DNA of 21,969 nt from an uncultured Flavobacteriales bacterium. GTDB taxonomy: Bacteria; Bacteroidota; Bacteroidia; Flavobacteriales; BACL11. The notes under the pieces are model-generated. The model worked only from the letters and a program-made list of their open reading frames with translations. It did no database searches and was not told the DNA's origin. The stretch covers positions 1-21,969 of the forward strand of contig CAJXFN010000002.1 of the NCBI GenBank assembly GCA_913052655.1, written 5' to 3'. This document shows, in pieces, positions 15,265-21,969 of the stretch. The stretch's first letter is position 1. Every line of letters begins with the position of its first letter. A program made the position numbers and the translations under genes.

Positions 15265-15900
15265 TTAATTTTCTAAAAAATAATAATTAGCTATATCTCT
15301 AATTTCATTCTCATCAATCACCTCCCATAATTCATTATGATCTTCAACACCAAATTCTTCAAACCATCCTTCTACTGGTAAATCCTCCATAACATCAAAC
15401 AATATTTTCACTTTATTAGCCTTTTTCTGCCAATATAATATTGAGTTTAGGCATGATAAGTTCGCTTTTGAAATAATTTCAAAATCAGTAAGTGAAATCG
15501 AAGAAATTAAATGTAAGATTGTTTTATCACTATTATTTGGCCATTCTGTTAAACAGTCTTCGTAATATTTCTCATTCATTTGATTGTCAACAGTAAATAT
15601 ATAACAAGAATCACCTGGGAATAAATCATCTATTTCATCAGAAAATCCTAAAATATTTAAATCCTTAATATAATATAAATTATCACTTCTTACATGTCCA
15701 ATACCCTTATTCCAATCATCAAAATTATTAAATACGTCTATCCTGGTTTTATCAATAGCAATTTTTTTGTCTGAAATTTCAAAGAGTATACATTTAACAG
15801 AACCTGCGAAAGAAGATTCTATTTCAATATCATCCATAAAATTATAAAGCGACTTGTCTAATTTAATTGCATTTTTAAACTCAATTCCATTATCAATCAT
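15265..15900 (-). CDS. Unrecognised acidic 211-residue protein downstream of nqrF
   Basis: I do not recognise this protein. It is soluble-looking, with no signal peptide or membrane helix, and rich in Asp and Glu, especially in the last third (EDLPVEGWFEEFGVEDHNELWEVIDENEIRDIANYYFLEN). It has many aromatic residues and a few cysteines, but no metal or nucleotide motif I can name. It lies 42 bases downstream of nqrF on the same strand and may be a trailing gene of the nqr operon. No promoter core is seen in the gap. In many bacteria apbE, the flavin transferase for NqrB and NqrC, follows nqrF; this protein has no ApbE features. Its codon use resembles that of its neighbours. Confidence 0.65.
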   Translation of the reverse strand: MIDNGIEFKNAIKLDKSLYNFMDDIEIESSFAGSVKCILFEISDKKIAIDKTRIDVFNNFDDWNKGIGHVRSDNLYYIKDLNILGFSDEIDDLFPGDSCYIFTVDNQMNEKYYEDCLTEWPNNSDKTILHLISSISLTDFEIISKANLSCLNSILYWQKKANKVKILFDVMEDLPVEGWFEEFGVEDHNELWEVIDENEIRDIANYYFLEN

Positions 15901-15942
15901 ATTTATTTTTTTAGATATGTACTTTTTATATAGATTAACTCA

Positions 15943-17259
15943 TTAACCACCAAAGTCGTCAAATCTAACATTTTCATCAGGAATTCCCCAGTCATCAGCC
16001 ATTTTAAGTACTGATTGGTTCATCATTGGTGGTCCACAAAAATATAATTCAATATCTTCTGGTGCTTCATGTTTACTTAAGTATTGGTCAATTACTGCAT
16101 TATGTACAAAACCAACAAAACCATCACCATTTGGATCGTTAATATCTTTCTTTTCAGTCCAATTATCTTCTTCTTTTGCTTCAGAAAGAACTAAATAAAA
16201 CTTAAAGTTTGAAAATTCTCTTTCAAGAGAACGAAAATGTTCAATATAGAATAACTCAGCTTTAGATCTACCACCATACCAATATGAAACTTTTCTTCCT
16301 GTTTTAATTGTTTTAAATAACTCGTATAAGTGAGAACGCATTGGTGCCATACCAGCACCTCCACCAATATATAACATTTCAGCTTCAGAATGATTAATAA
16401 AAAACTCTCCGTATGGTCCCGAGATAGTAACTTTATCTCCTGGTTTTCTACTAAAAATATAAGAAGAAGCAACTCCTGGATTTATATCTGTCCAAGAGTT
16501 TTTATCTCTATCAAATGGTGGTGCAGCTACTCTAACGTTTAGCATGATATTTCTTCCTTCGGCAGGATATGAAGCCATAGAATATGCCCTAGTAACTTCT
16601 TCATCATTTTTCATAACTAAATGACGCATTCCATAAGGACCTTCACTCCAGTCTTTTTCAAATTTATCTGGTTCTCCTGGATGATCTTCTGGATGTGCTT
16701 TAATATCCATTTCAGAAAATGGAATCTCACAATCAGGTATCTCAATCTGAATATATCCTCCGGCTTCATAAGGCATGTCTTCTGGAACTTCAACTACAAA
16801 CTCTTTAATATAAGTAGCAACATTATAATTAGACACAACAGTAGCTTCCCATTTTTTAACTCCAAATACTTCTTCAGGTACTGAAATATCCATATCCTCT
16901 TTCACCTTAACTTGACATCCTAATCTATAGTTGTCAGCAATTTTCTTTCTACTAAAATGAGGTTTTTCTGTAGGTAGTATAGTGCCTCCACCACTATGAA
17001 CTTGACAAGTACATTGAACACAAGTTCCACCACCACCACAAGCCGATGGTAAAAATATTCCATTATCGCTTAAAGTAGATAACAGAGTTGAACCACCATC
17101 CACTTCTATTTCCTTCTCCCCATTAATTTTTATCTTTATTTTTCCAGAAGGTGAAAGTTTAGATTTTACAAATAATAATAAAAAAACTAGTAATAAAACT
17201 ACAAAAAGAAAAACTACTATACTACTTACTATTGTTGTTGATGTTGTTAATAATACCAT
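15943..17259 (-). CDS. nqrF: Na+-NQR subunit F (NADH dehydrogenase module)
   Basis: NqrF accepts electrons from NADH and feeds them through FAD and a 2Fe-2S cluster into the pump. A single N-terminal membrane helix spans about 8-31. The ferredoxin domain has cluster ligands C74, C80, C83 and C115 (ACGGGGTCVQC ... GCQV). The FNR-like module has the FAD motif RAYSMAS (224-230) and the NAD-side glycine loop IGGGAGMAPMRS (298-309). FCGPPMMNQS (about 408-416) completes the nucleotide site, and the protein ends FDDFGG. The length of 438 is slightly above the Vibrio subunit (about 408), mainly from loop insertions such as around DRDKNSW and the EKDWSEGP region. It is the last gene of nqrABCDEF, three bases after nqrE. 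Confidence 0.96.
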   Translation of the reverse strand: MVLLTTSTTIVSSIVVFLFVVLLLVFLLLFVKSKLSPSGKIKIKINGEKEIEVDGGSTLLSTLSDNGIFLPSACGGGGTCVQCTCQVHSGGGTILPTEKPHFSRKKIADNYRLGCQVKVKEDMDISVPEEVFGVKKWEATVVSNYNVATYIKEFVVEVPEDMPYEAGGYIQIEIPDCEIPFSEMDIKAHPEDHPGEPDKFEKDWSEGPYGMRHLVMKNDEEVTRAYSMASYPAEGRNIMLNVRVAAPPFDRDKNSWTDINPGVASSYIFSRKPGDKVTISGPYGEFFINHSEAEMLYIGGGAGMAPMRSHLYELFKTIKTGRKVSYWYGGRSKAELFYIEHFRSLEREFSNFKFYLVLSEAKEEDNWTEKKDINDPNGDGFVGFVHNAVIDQYLSKHEAPEDIELYFCGPPMMNQSVLKMADDWGIPDENVRFDDFGG

Positions 17260-17262
17260 CTT

Positions 17263-17949
17263 TTAATTTATTTTTGTTTCGTTATTTTCTACTTGAACAA
17301 ATTCTTCAGTAGAAACTTCCTTTTTACTATCTTCCAATTTTATACCCATAAAGCTCATAAATGCTATACCCATAAGCCCTGTAATGATAAATGTAATACC
17401 AAGACCCCTTAAAGCAGGAGGTACATTTGAATATCTAATTTTTTCTCTGATCGCTGCGATACCAACAATTGCTAAAAACCAACCAATTCCAGAACCAAGA
17501 CCGAATACTGTAGCTTCACCAATAGTTCCATATGCTCGTTCTTGCATAAATAATGAAGCTCCTAGTATAGCACAGTTTACTGCAATAAGTGGTAAGAAAA
17601 TTCCTAAAGAACTGTATAATGCAGGAGAAAACTTCTCTACAATCATCTCTACTAGTTGTACCATCGATGCGATAACCGCAATAAATAATATAAAGGTTAA
17701 AAATGATAAATCAACTGTGGAGAAACCTTCATTTAGCCAAGTTAAAGCACCCTCTTTAAGAACATAATTTTCTAAGGTATAGTTAACTGGTACAGTAATA
17801 CCAAGTACAAAAACTACAGCTAAACCTAATCCTACAGAAGTTTTTACAGTTTTAGATACCGCTAAGTAGGAACACATTCCTAAAAAGTAGGCAAACACCA
17901 TATTATCGATAAATATGGATTTTATAAAAATGTTTGCTAAATCTTGCAT
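17263..17949 (-). CDS. nqrE: Na+-NQR subunit E
   Basis: NqrE is an integral membrane subunit with about six helices. Together with NqrD it forms the symmetric core through which electrons and sodium pass. C26 (LGMCSYLAVSK) and C126 (LIAVNCAILG) correspond to the cysteines that, with the pair in NqrD, hold the membrane-embedded iron centre. The C-terminal 20 or so residues (EDSKKEVSTEEFVQVENNETKIN) form an acidic, polar extension beyond the usual end (family length about 200). The gene is four bases downstream of nqrD. Confidence 0.95.
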   Translation of the reverse strand: MQDLANIFIKSIFIDNMVFAYFLGMCSYLAVSKTVKTSVGLGLAVVFVLGITVPVNYTLENYVLKEGALTWLNEGFSTVDLSFLTFILFIAVIASMVQLVEMIVEKFSPALYSSLGIFLPLIAVNCAILGASLFMQERAYGTIGEATVFGLGSGIGWFLAIVGIAAIREKIRYSNVPPALRGLGITFIITGLMGIAFMSFMGIKLEDSKKEVSTEEFVQVENNETKIN

Positions 17950-17953
17950 AATT

Positions 17954-18604
17954 TTAGTTTTCTTCTATTAATTTTTTATTTCTCATTCTTTGAATCCAGA
18001 TATATACTCCACATGTAACAAGAGCCATCGGAGGTAATATCATCATACCATTATTTTCATAACCTAACTCATACAAACCTAATTTTTCTATTACTGGATA
18101 TCCAAATAATGTTCCTGCTCCAAGTAATTCTCTAAAGAAGGCTACTACAATTAAAGGAAGTGCATATCCTAATGAATTTCCAAATCCGTCCATAAATGAT
18201 TTCCAAGGTTTATTAGCTAATGCGAAAGCCTCAAGTCTTCCCATAATAATACAATTAGTTATAATTAAACCTACAAAGACTGATAATTCTTTACTAACAT
18301 CATATACAAATGCTTTTAGTGTTTGATCTACTAAAATTACTAAAGTAGCAATCACAACAAGTTGTATAATAATTCTTATTCTTGATGGTATCATGTTTCT
18401 CATCAGCGAAACAACAACATTAGCGGTACACATAACAAAAAATGTTGATAAAGCCATTACTACTGCAGGTTTTAATTGTACCGTAATTGCAAGTGCAGAA
18501 CAAATACCTAATACCTGTACTGTAATAGGATTGTTATCATCCAACGGATCCTTAATTAATTTTAAATTCTTCTTAGAAAATAAAGCTTCTTTTTTATCGC
18601 TCAT
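17954..18604 (-). CDS. nqrD: Na+-NQR subunit D
   Basis: NqrD is the pseudo-symmetric partner of NqrE. It has 216 residues and about six membrane helices. The conserved half-helix cysteines are C35 (VQVLGICSALAIT) and C118 (GLIITNCIIMGR). The second half carries GNSLGYALPLIVVAFFRELLGAGTLFG, strongly conserved in NqrD and the related RnfE. The pattern and the neighbouring nqr genes favour Nqr over Rnf. It begins two bases after the nqrC stop. Confidence 0.95.
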   Translation of the reverse strand: MSDKKEALFSKKNLKLIKDPLDDNNPITVQVLGICSALAITVQLKPAVVMALSTFFVMCTANVVVSLMRNMIPSRIRIIIQLVVIATLVILVDQTLKAFVYDVSKELSVFVGLIITNCIIMGRLEAFALANKPWKSFMDGFGNSLGYALPLIVVAFFRELLGAGTLFGYPVIEKLGLYELGYENNGMMILPPMALVTCGVYIWIQRMRNKKLIEEN

Positions 18605-18606
18605 AA

Positions 18607-19386
18607 TTAATCTATTATTCTTTTATTGATATTAGAGATGGTATCATTTGACTCATCTTGAGTTACTATTTCTAAAGCTTTTTGTACTTGCATTGAAGTA
18701 GAGATACTTTTAAAATATGGAAGATATTTTGATAATCTCTCTTCAATCATATCAGTTACTCCATCACAAGTAATAGTCCCACCAGAAATCCCATCAACTT
18801 TATGAACATCTCCATTAGCTCCTCCCTTTTGTACAACTATCGATACAAACTTTCCATTTTCCATTATTGTTTTACTTGTAAATGGATCTTGGAAGAAGGG
18901 TCTATTTATTTCCGCTCCTAAACCAGGTGTTTCTGATTTATGGTCGAACACTGCTGCGTAAACTGTATTTAAATCCTCCTCTAAAGAGATAAAACCCCAT
19001 ATTGGTCCCCATAATCCTTTTCCTCTTAATGGAATAATATATCTTGCTTCTCCATCAATTTGTGCGATATATAGTGGATATGACTGATCTTTAGTGTCTT
19101 TTCTTAATTCTTTAGATAAGTCTACATTAAATGCAGATCCTTCTTGAATCTCTCCTAAATGATTTATTACAAGTTCTTCTTTTATATATTTTGAATAATC
19201 TTTCTCAGCCAATTCTCTATCTAGTTCAATTCCAACAGACTTTAATATATTCTGTTTTTTTTCTTGTTCTATATTTTTGGACTGTAATGGTTTTAATCCT
19301 ATAGCTGCTGATGATAATAAAGCTGCTACAATAATCACCATTAAAGTTGCAAATCCTATCGTGTAACTATTTTTATTTACATCCAT
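18607..19386 (-). CDS. nqrC: Na+-NQR subunit C (covalent FMN)
   Basis: NqrC is anchored by one N-terminal helix (about 9-30) and exposes a periplasmic flavin domain. The flavinylation motif is DGISGGTITCDGV (198-210). The FMN is expected on Thr204 through a phosphoester made by ApbE, which is not encoded in this window. The GLY-rich GKGLWGPIWGFISL (122-135) and SETPGLGAEI (151-160) are conserved in the family. The central position of the motif is Gly rather than the common Ala (SGGT instead of SGAT). The 259-residue length is normal. It lies three bases after nqrB. Confidence 0.95.
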   Translation of the reverse strand: MDVNKNSYTIGFATLMVIIVAALLSSAAIGLKPLQSKNIEQEKKQNILKSVGIELDRELAEKDYSKYIKEELVINHLGEIQEGSAFNVDLSKELRKDTKDQSYPLYIAQIDGEARYIIPLRGKGLWGPIWGFISLEEDLNTVYAAVFDHKSETPGLGAEINRPFFQDPFTSKTIMENGKFVSIVVQKGGANGDVHKVDGISGGTITCDGVTDMIEERLSKYLPYFKSISTSMQVQKALEIVTQDESNDTISNINKRIID

Positions 19387-19389
19387 AAT

Positions 19390-20538
19390 TTATGCTTTTG
19401 CTCTTTTAAGTCTTCTTTTAATATTTGCTTCAATAATATAATGATCCACAAGTGGAGCGAATACATTCATTAATAATATTGCTAACATCATCCCTTCTGG
19501 ATATGCTGGGTTAAATACCCTAATTAATACTGCAAAAACTCCTATAAGGAATCCTACAATTATCTTTCCTTTATTAGTAGAGGAAGCAGTAACTGGATCT
19601 GTAGCCATAAAAACTGCTCCAAATGCGAATCCACCTAGTACTAAATGAACATGTGGGGGTAGATTCATAAATTCATTAGCTCCCCAAAGATTAAAAAGAT
19701 ATCCCATAAAATAACCTCCAACAAAAACTGACAGAATAGTTCTCCAAGAACCAATCCCAGTAATTATTAACATGGCTGCTCCAATCAATATTGCAAAAGT
19801 GGAAGTTTCAGAACATGACCCTATCATTGAACCATTAAAATAATCCATGAACATGCTAGAATCATATGTTAAATCACCTGAAGCATAATCAGCTAATGGC
19901 GTCGATCCACTAATTCCATCTGGCATTGTTTGTTGTTCTGATATCCATATTTTATCTCCACTTAAGTGTGCTGGATATGCGAAAAATGCAAAAGCTCTAG
20001 CGGTTAGCGCTGGATTTAATATATTCATTCCAGTTCCACCAAATACCTCCTTTCCAATTACTACAGCGAATATTACAGATACAGCTAACATCCAGAGCGG
20101 TATTGAAATAGGCATTATCATAGGAATTAATAATCCAGTGACTAAATAACCTTCATTAACTTGATGACCTCTGTAAATAGCGAATGCAAATTCAACTGTT
20201 AAACCTACAATATATGAAACCAATATTAAAGGCAACATTTTAAGTGCTCCATAATTAAATTTTGTGAAAAATTCGACCTCTTCACCCATAGCGGTGTAAT
20301 AAATATTTCCTATATTCCACATACCAAAAAATAAAGCAGGAAGTAAAGCAATTATTACTGTCATCATCGATCTCTTTAGATCAATTGAATCTCTGATATG
20401 AGAACCAGATTTCGTAGTATGATCTGGAACGAACAAAAAAGTTTCAAATGCGTCATAAGCAGGATACAATTTTTGAAGCTTTCCACCCTCTTCAAAATGG
20501 GGTTTTACCGAATTTAATAGATTTCTAAATATTTTCAT
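19390..20538 (-). CDS. nqrB: Na+-NQR subunit B (covalent FMN, sodium pathway)
   Basis: NqrB is the largest membrane subunit, with about ten helices. It carries a covalent FMN and riboflavin and contributes to the sodium pathway and the quinone site. The hallmark GKEVFGGTGMNILNPALTARAF lies at about 162-183. The flavinylation site is DGISGSTPLA (207-216), with Thr213 as the expected attachment residue. A long N-terminal cytoplasmic stretch (about 1-55) precedes the first helix. The 382-residue length is slightly short of the Vibrio subunit (about 412-415). Its ATG overlaps the nqrA stop by one base (TAATG). Confidence 0.96.
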   Translation of the reverse strand: MKIFRNLLNSVKPHFEEGGKLQKLYPAYDAFETFLFVPDHTTKSGSHIRDSIDLKRSMMTVIIALLPALFFGMWNIGNIYYTAMGEEVEFFTKFNYGALKMLPLILVSYIVGLTVEFAFAIYRGHQVNEGYLVTGLLIPMIMPISIPLWMLAVSVIFAVVIGKEVFGGTGMNILNPALTARAFAFFAYPAHLSGDKIWISEQQTMPDGISGSTPLADYASGDLTYDSSMFMDYFNGSMIGSCSETSTFAILIGAAMLIITGIGSWRTILSVFVGGYFMGYLFNLWGANEFMNLPPHVHLVLGGFAFGAVFMATDPVTASSTNKGKIIVGFLIGVFAVLIRVFNPAYPEGMMLAILLMNVFAPLVDHYIIEANIKRRLKRAKA

Positions 20539-21890
20539 TAACTATTCTCTTTTTTGATTAAATCTAAACCTTGTCTAATTATTTTTTGAACCTCAACCTT
20601 AGAGGTACATACAAATTCACATAATGCAAAATCTTCAGGTGAAACTTCATAAATTCCTAAATTTTCCATCATCTCAATATCTCCAACCATAATTGATTTA
20701 ATTAAATGAGTTGGATAAATATCCATAGGAAGAACTTTTTCATATTCACCACTAAATACATATGCTCTTTCCTCTCCATTCATATTTGAATTTAGACTAT
20801 ATTTTTTAGTTGGAGTTAACCATGAAAAATATGATCTTGAATTAGAAAACTTATCTAAACCAGGAGATATCCAACCAAGGAATTCAGATTTATCCCCTTC
20901 TGGTATTACAGTAATCTGATAATCATAGAATCCAATACTTTCATCTTCATCAATTTTAGTTCCTGATAAAACATCACCACTAATTATTCTTGAATTCCCT
21001 TCCTTTAGGTTATCTTTTAAAAAGTTTGTAACTTTAGTACCAGCAATAGTTCTGTAGTACTTAGGCTTCTTTATTTGCGAACCAGCAACAGCAATAATTC
21101 TCGAGGCGTCATACCTACCTTCTACAAATAAAGTAGCAATAGTCAAGACATCTTGAGGGGTTAGATACCAAATAATATCATCTTTATTTATTGGATCAAT
21201 ATGATGAATTTGAATTCCTGTATTACCTGCGGGATGGGGTCCTGATATTTTATTTATTTGTACCCCTTTAGCTTTTGTAAAAACTTTAGATGGGTTAGAA
21301 TATCCATCAATATTCAAATGAGTAATTCCTGTTGTTAGTTTTGTTATAATATTTAATCCTTGTTGAAATAACTCATCTTTACCATAAAGTGCGAAATCAT
21401 TGTCTATACTTATAGGGGCAGAATTAAATGCCGAAATAAAAATTGATTTTGGAATATCTAATGGATTTGCAATAATATCGTAAGGTTTCTGTCTAATAAA
21501 AGGCCAAACTCCATTAGCACACATTTTATCAATTATTTGTTCTCTACTTAAATTTTCTATAGAAACAGATGGTGTATCTACATAAGAAATATCTTTATCA
21601 GCGGTGATTACAACTTTCAATATTTTTCTTTTTGCTCCTCTAACAACATCGGTAATTTCACCACTCACCGGACTACAGAACTTTATTTTTTCATTATATT
21701 TATCGTAAAAAACAGGAGTTCCTGCTTTTACTTTGTCACCAATTTTTACTGTAAGTTTTGGTGTTAAAGAATAAAAATCAGTTGGTTTTATTTCATAAGT
21801 TGTAGAAGATTCTACATTAGAGTATACTTGTTCGGCCTCTCCAGTAAGTCTTATGTTTAGGCCCTTTCTTAAGCGAATATCTTTAGACAT
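20538..21890 (-). CDS. nqrA: Na+-NQR subunit A
   Basis: NqrA is the cytoplasmic peripheral subunit of the pump and lies near the quinone site. With the start at ATG 21888-21890 it has 450 residues and opens MSKDIRLRKGLNIRLTGEAE, matching the conserved NqrA N-terminus (the family opening is typically a short lead into KGLDLPI-type sequence). The open frame extends upstream to an ATG at 21929, but those 13 residues (MYNFANEKSNKFK) have no family support and are encoded by the promoter's own -7 region. Other family features are SPVSGEI (near 79-85), IRQKPYDIIANP (about 130-141), and HPAGNTGIQIHHIDPI. It is the first gene of nqrABCDEF. Confidence 0.95.
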   Translation of the reverse strand: MSKDIRLRKGLNIRLTGEAEQVYSNVESSTTYEIKPTDFYSLTPKLTVKIGDKVKAGTPVFYDKYNEKIKFCSPVSGEITDVVRGAKRKILKVVITADKDISYVDTPSVSIENLSREQIIDKMCANGVWPFIRQKPYDIIANPLDIPKSIFISAFNSAPISIDNDFALYGKDELFQQGLNIITKLTTGITHLNIDGYSNPSKVFTKAKGVQINKISGPHPAGNTGIQIHHIDPINKDDIIWYLTPQDVLTIATLFVEGRYDASRIIAVAGSQIKKPKYYRTIAGTKVTNFLKDNLKEGNSRIISGDVLSGTKIDEDESIGFYDYQITVIPEGDKSEFLGWISPGLDKFSNSRSYFSWLTPTKKYSLNSNMNGEERAYVFSGEYEKVLPMDIYPTHLIKSIMVGDIEMMENLGIYEVSPEDFALCEFVCTSKVEVQKIIRQGLDLIKKENS

Positions 21891-21916
21891 CTTAAATTTA
21901 TTAGATTTTTCGTTTG

Positions 21917-21944
21917 CAAAATTATACATTTGCTTTTAAACAAA
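21917..21944 (-). promoter_or_regulatory. Promoter of the nqrABCDEF operon
   Basis: The minus strand has TTTG (21944-21941), a 16-base spacer and TAATTTTG (21924-21917), close to the Bacteroidota TTTG/TAnnTTTG consensus. A start near 21911 gives a leader of about 20 bases to the ATG at 21890. The upstream in-frame ATG at 21927-21929 precedes the core and could not be in this transcript. Confidence 0.65.
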
Positions 21945-21969
21945 ATAACATTTAAAATATTTTTTTAAT

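Noticed and set aside
15265..15900. Possibility that the gene after nqrF is apbE
   Set aside because: It is far shorter than ApbE (about 330 residues) and lacks a lipoprotein signal and the flavin-transferase motifs.
16191..16472. 93-codon same-strand open frame inside nqrF
   Set aside because: It is another frame of NqrF. The nqrF frame is continuous with all motifs, so this is not a frameshift fragment.
17384..17767. 127-codon open frame on the plus strand inside nqrE
   Set aside because: It is antisense to a well-recognised NqrE with intact motifs. The translated product has no recognisable features.
1..21969. Search for CRISPR arrays, insertion sequences, phage or defence genes
   Set aside because: I found no regularly spaced repeats, transposase, integrase or defence-type domains. 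Every large open frame fits a housekeeping or transport gene, apart from the unassigned ones listed.

Overview
The window looks like a chromosomal segment of a member of the Bacteroidota, most likely a marine-type Flavobacteriia. The DNA is very AT-rich. Start codons lack clear Shine-Dalgarno sites and sit in A-rich leaders. Several transcription units carry the Bacteroidota promoter core TAnnTTTG. The gene content also fits: an Na+-translocating NADH:quinone reductase, TonB-dependent receptor biology with surface-type lipoproteins, and a fused RibBA. Almost everything is housekeeping. I see no insertion sequence, prophage, CRISPR array or integration scar.

Layout, left to right. (1) Positions 1-2294, minus strand: prmC, a small SnoaL/CaMKII-association-like protein and the 5' part of ligA, which runs off the left edge. 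(2) Positions 2330-5719, plus strand: a tightly overlapping cluster of ribD, an EamA-type permease, a YigZ/IMPACT protein and an M42-type metallopeptidase. (3) Positions 5773-10030, minus strand: a vitamin B12 capture locus. It has a promoter, a cobalamin riboswitch, a BtuB-like TonB-dependent receptor and a BtuG-like (DUF5074/YncE-type) beta-propeller lipoprotein. A terminator follows, then a second, diverged propeller lipoprotein with its own promoter core. (4) Positions 10215-10363, minus strand: a tRNA-Met(CAU) gene with promoter and terminator. (5) Positions 10381-11118, minus strand: a membrane methyltransferase of the ICMT/PEMT type. (6) Positions 11205-15249, plus strand: a START-like protein, an LptF/LptG permease, ribBA and tsaD. 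(7) Positions 15265-21890, minus strand: the complete nqrABCDEF operon, followed by an unrecognised acidic 211-residue protein.

The only stretch over 300 bases without a protein gene is 9835-10380. It holds, in minus-strand order, the tRNA promoter, tRNA-Met, its terminator, about 180 bases with no recognisable feature (10031-10214), the btuB promoter core, the cobalamin riboswitch and its regulatory hairpin.

The genes connect loosely around cofactors. RibD and RibBA make riboflavin. Nqr consumes it as FAD, two covalent FMNs and riboflavin, and it sets up the sodium gradient. The B12 locus imports cobalamin under feedback control by the riboswitch. No ABC-transporter (BtuCDF), cobalamin remodelling or ApbE flavin-transferase gene is present here.

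The part most worth attention is the B12 locus. Its riboswitch carries a matched change in the L5-L13 kissing loop, and it has two full-length homologous propeller lipoproteins rather than one. Promoter positions also argue for shorter starts of nqrA (21890) and the second propeller gene (6837) than the longest open frames suggest.
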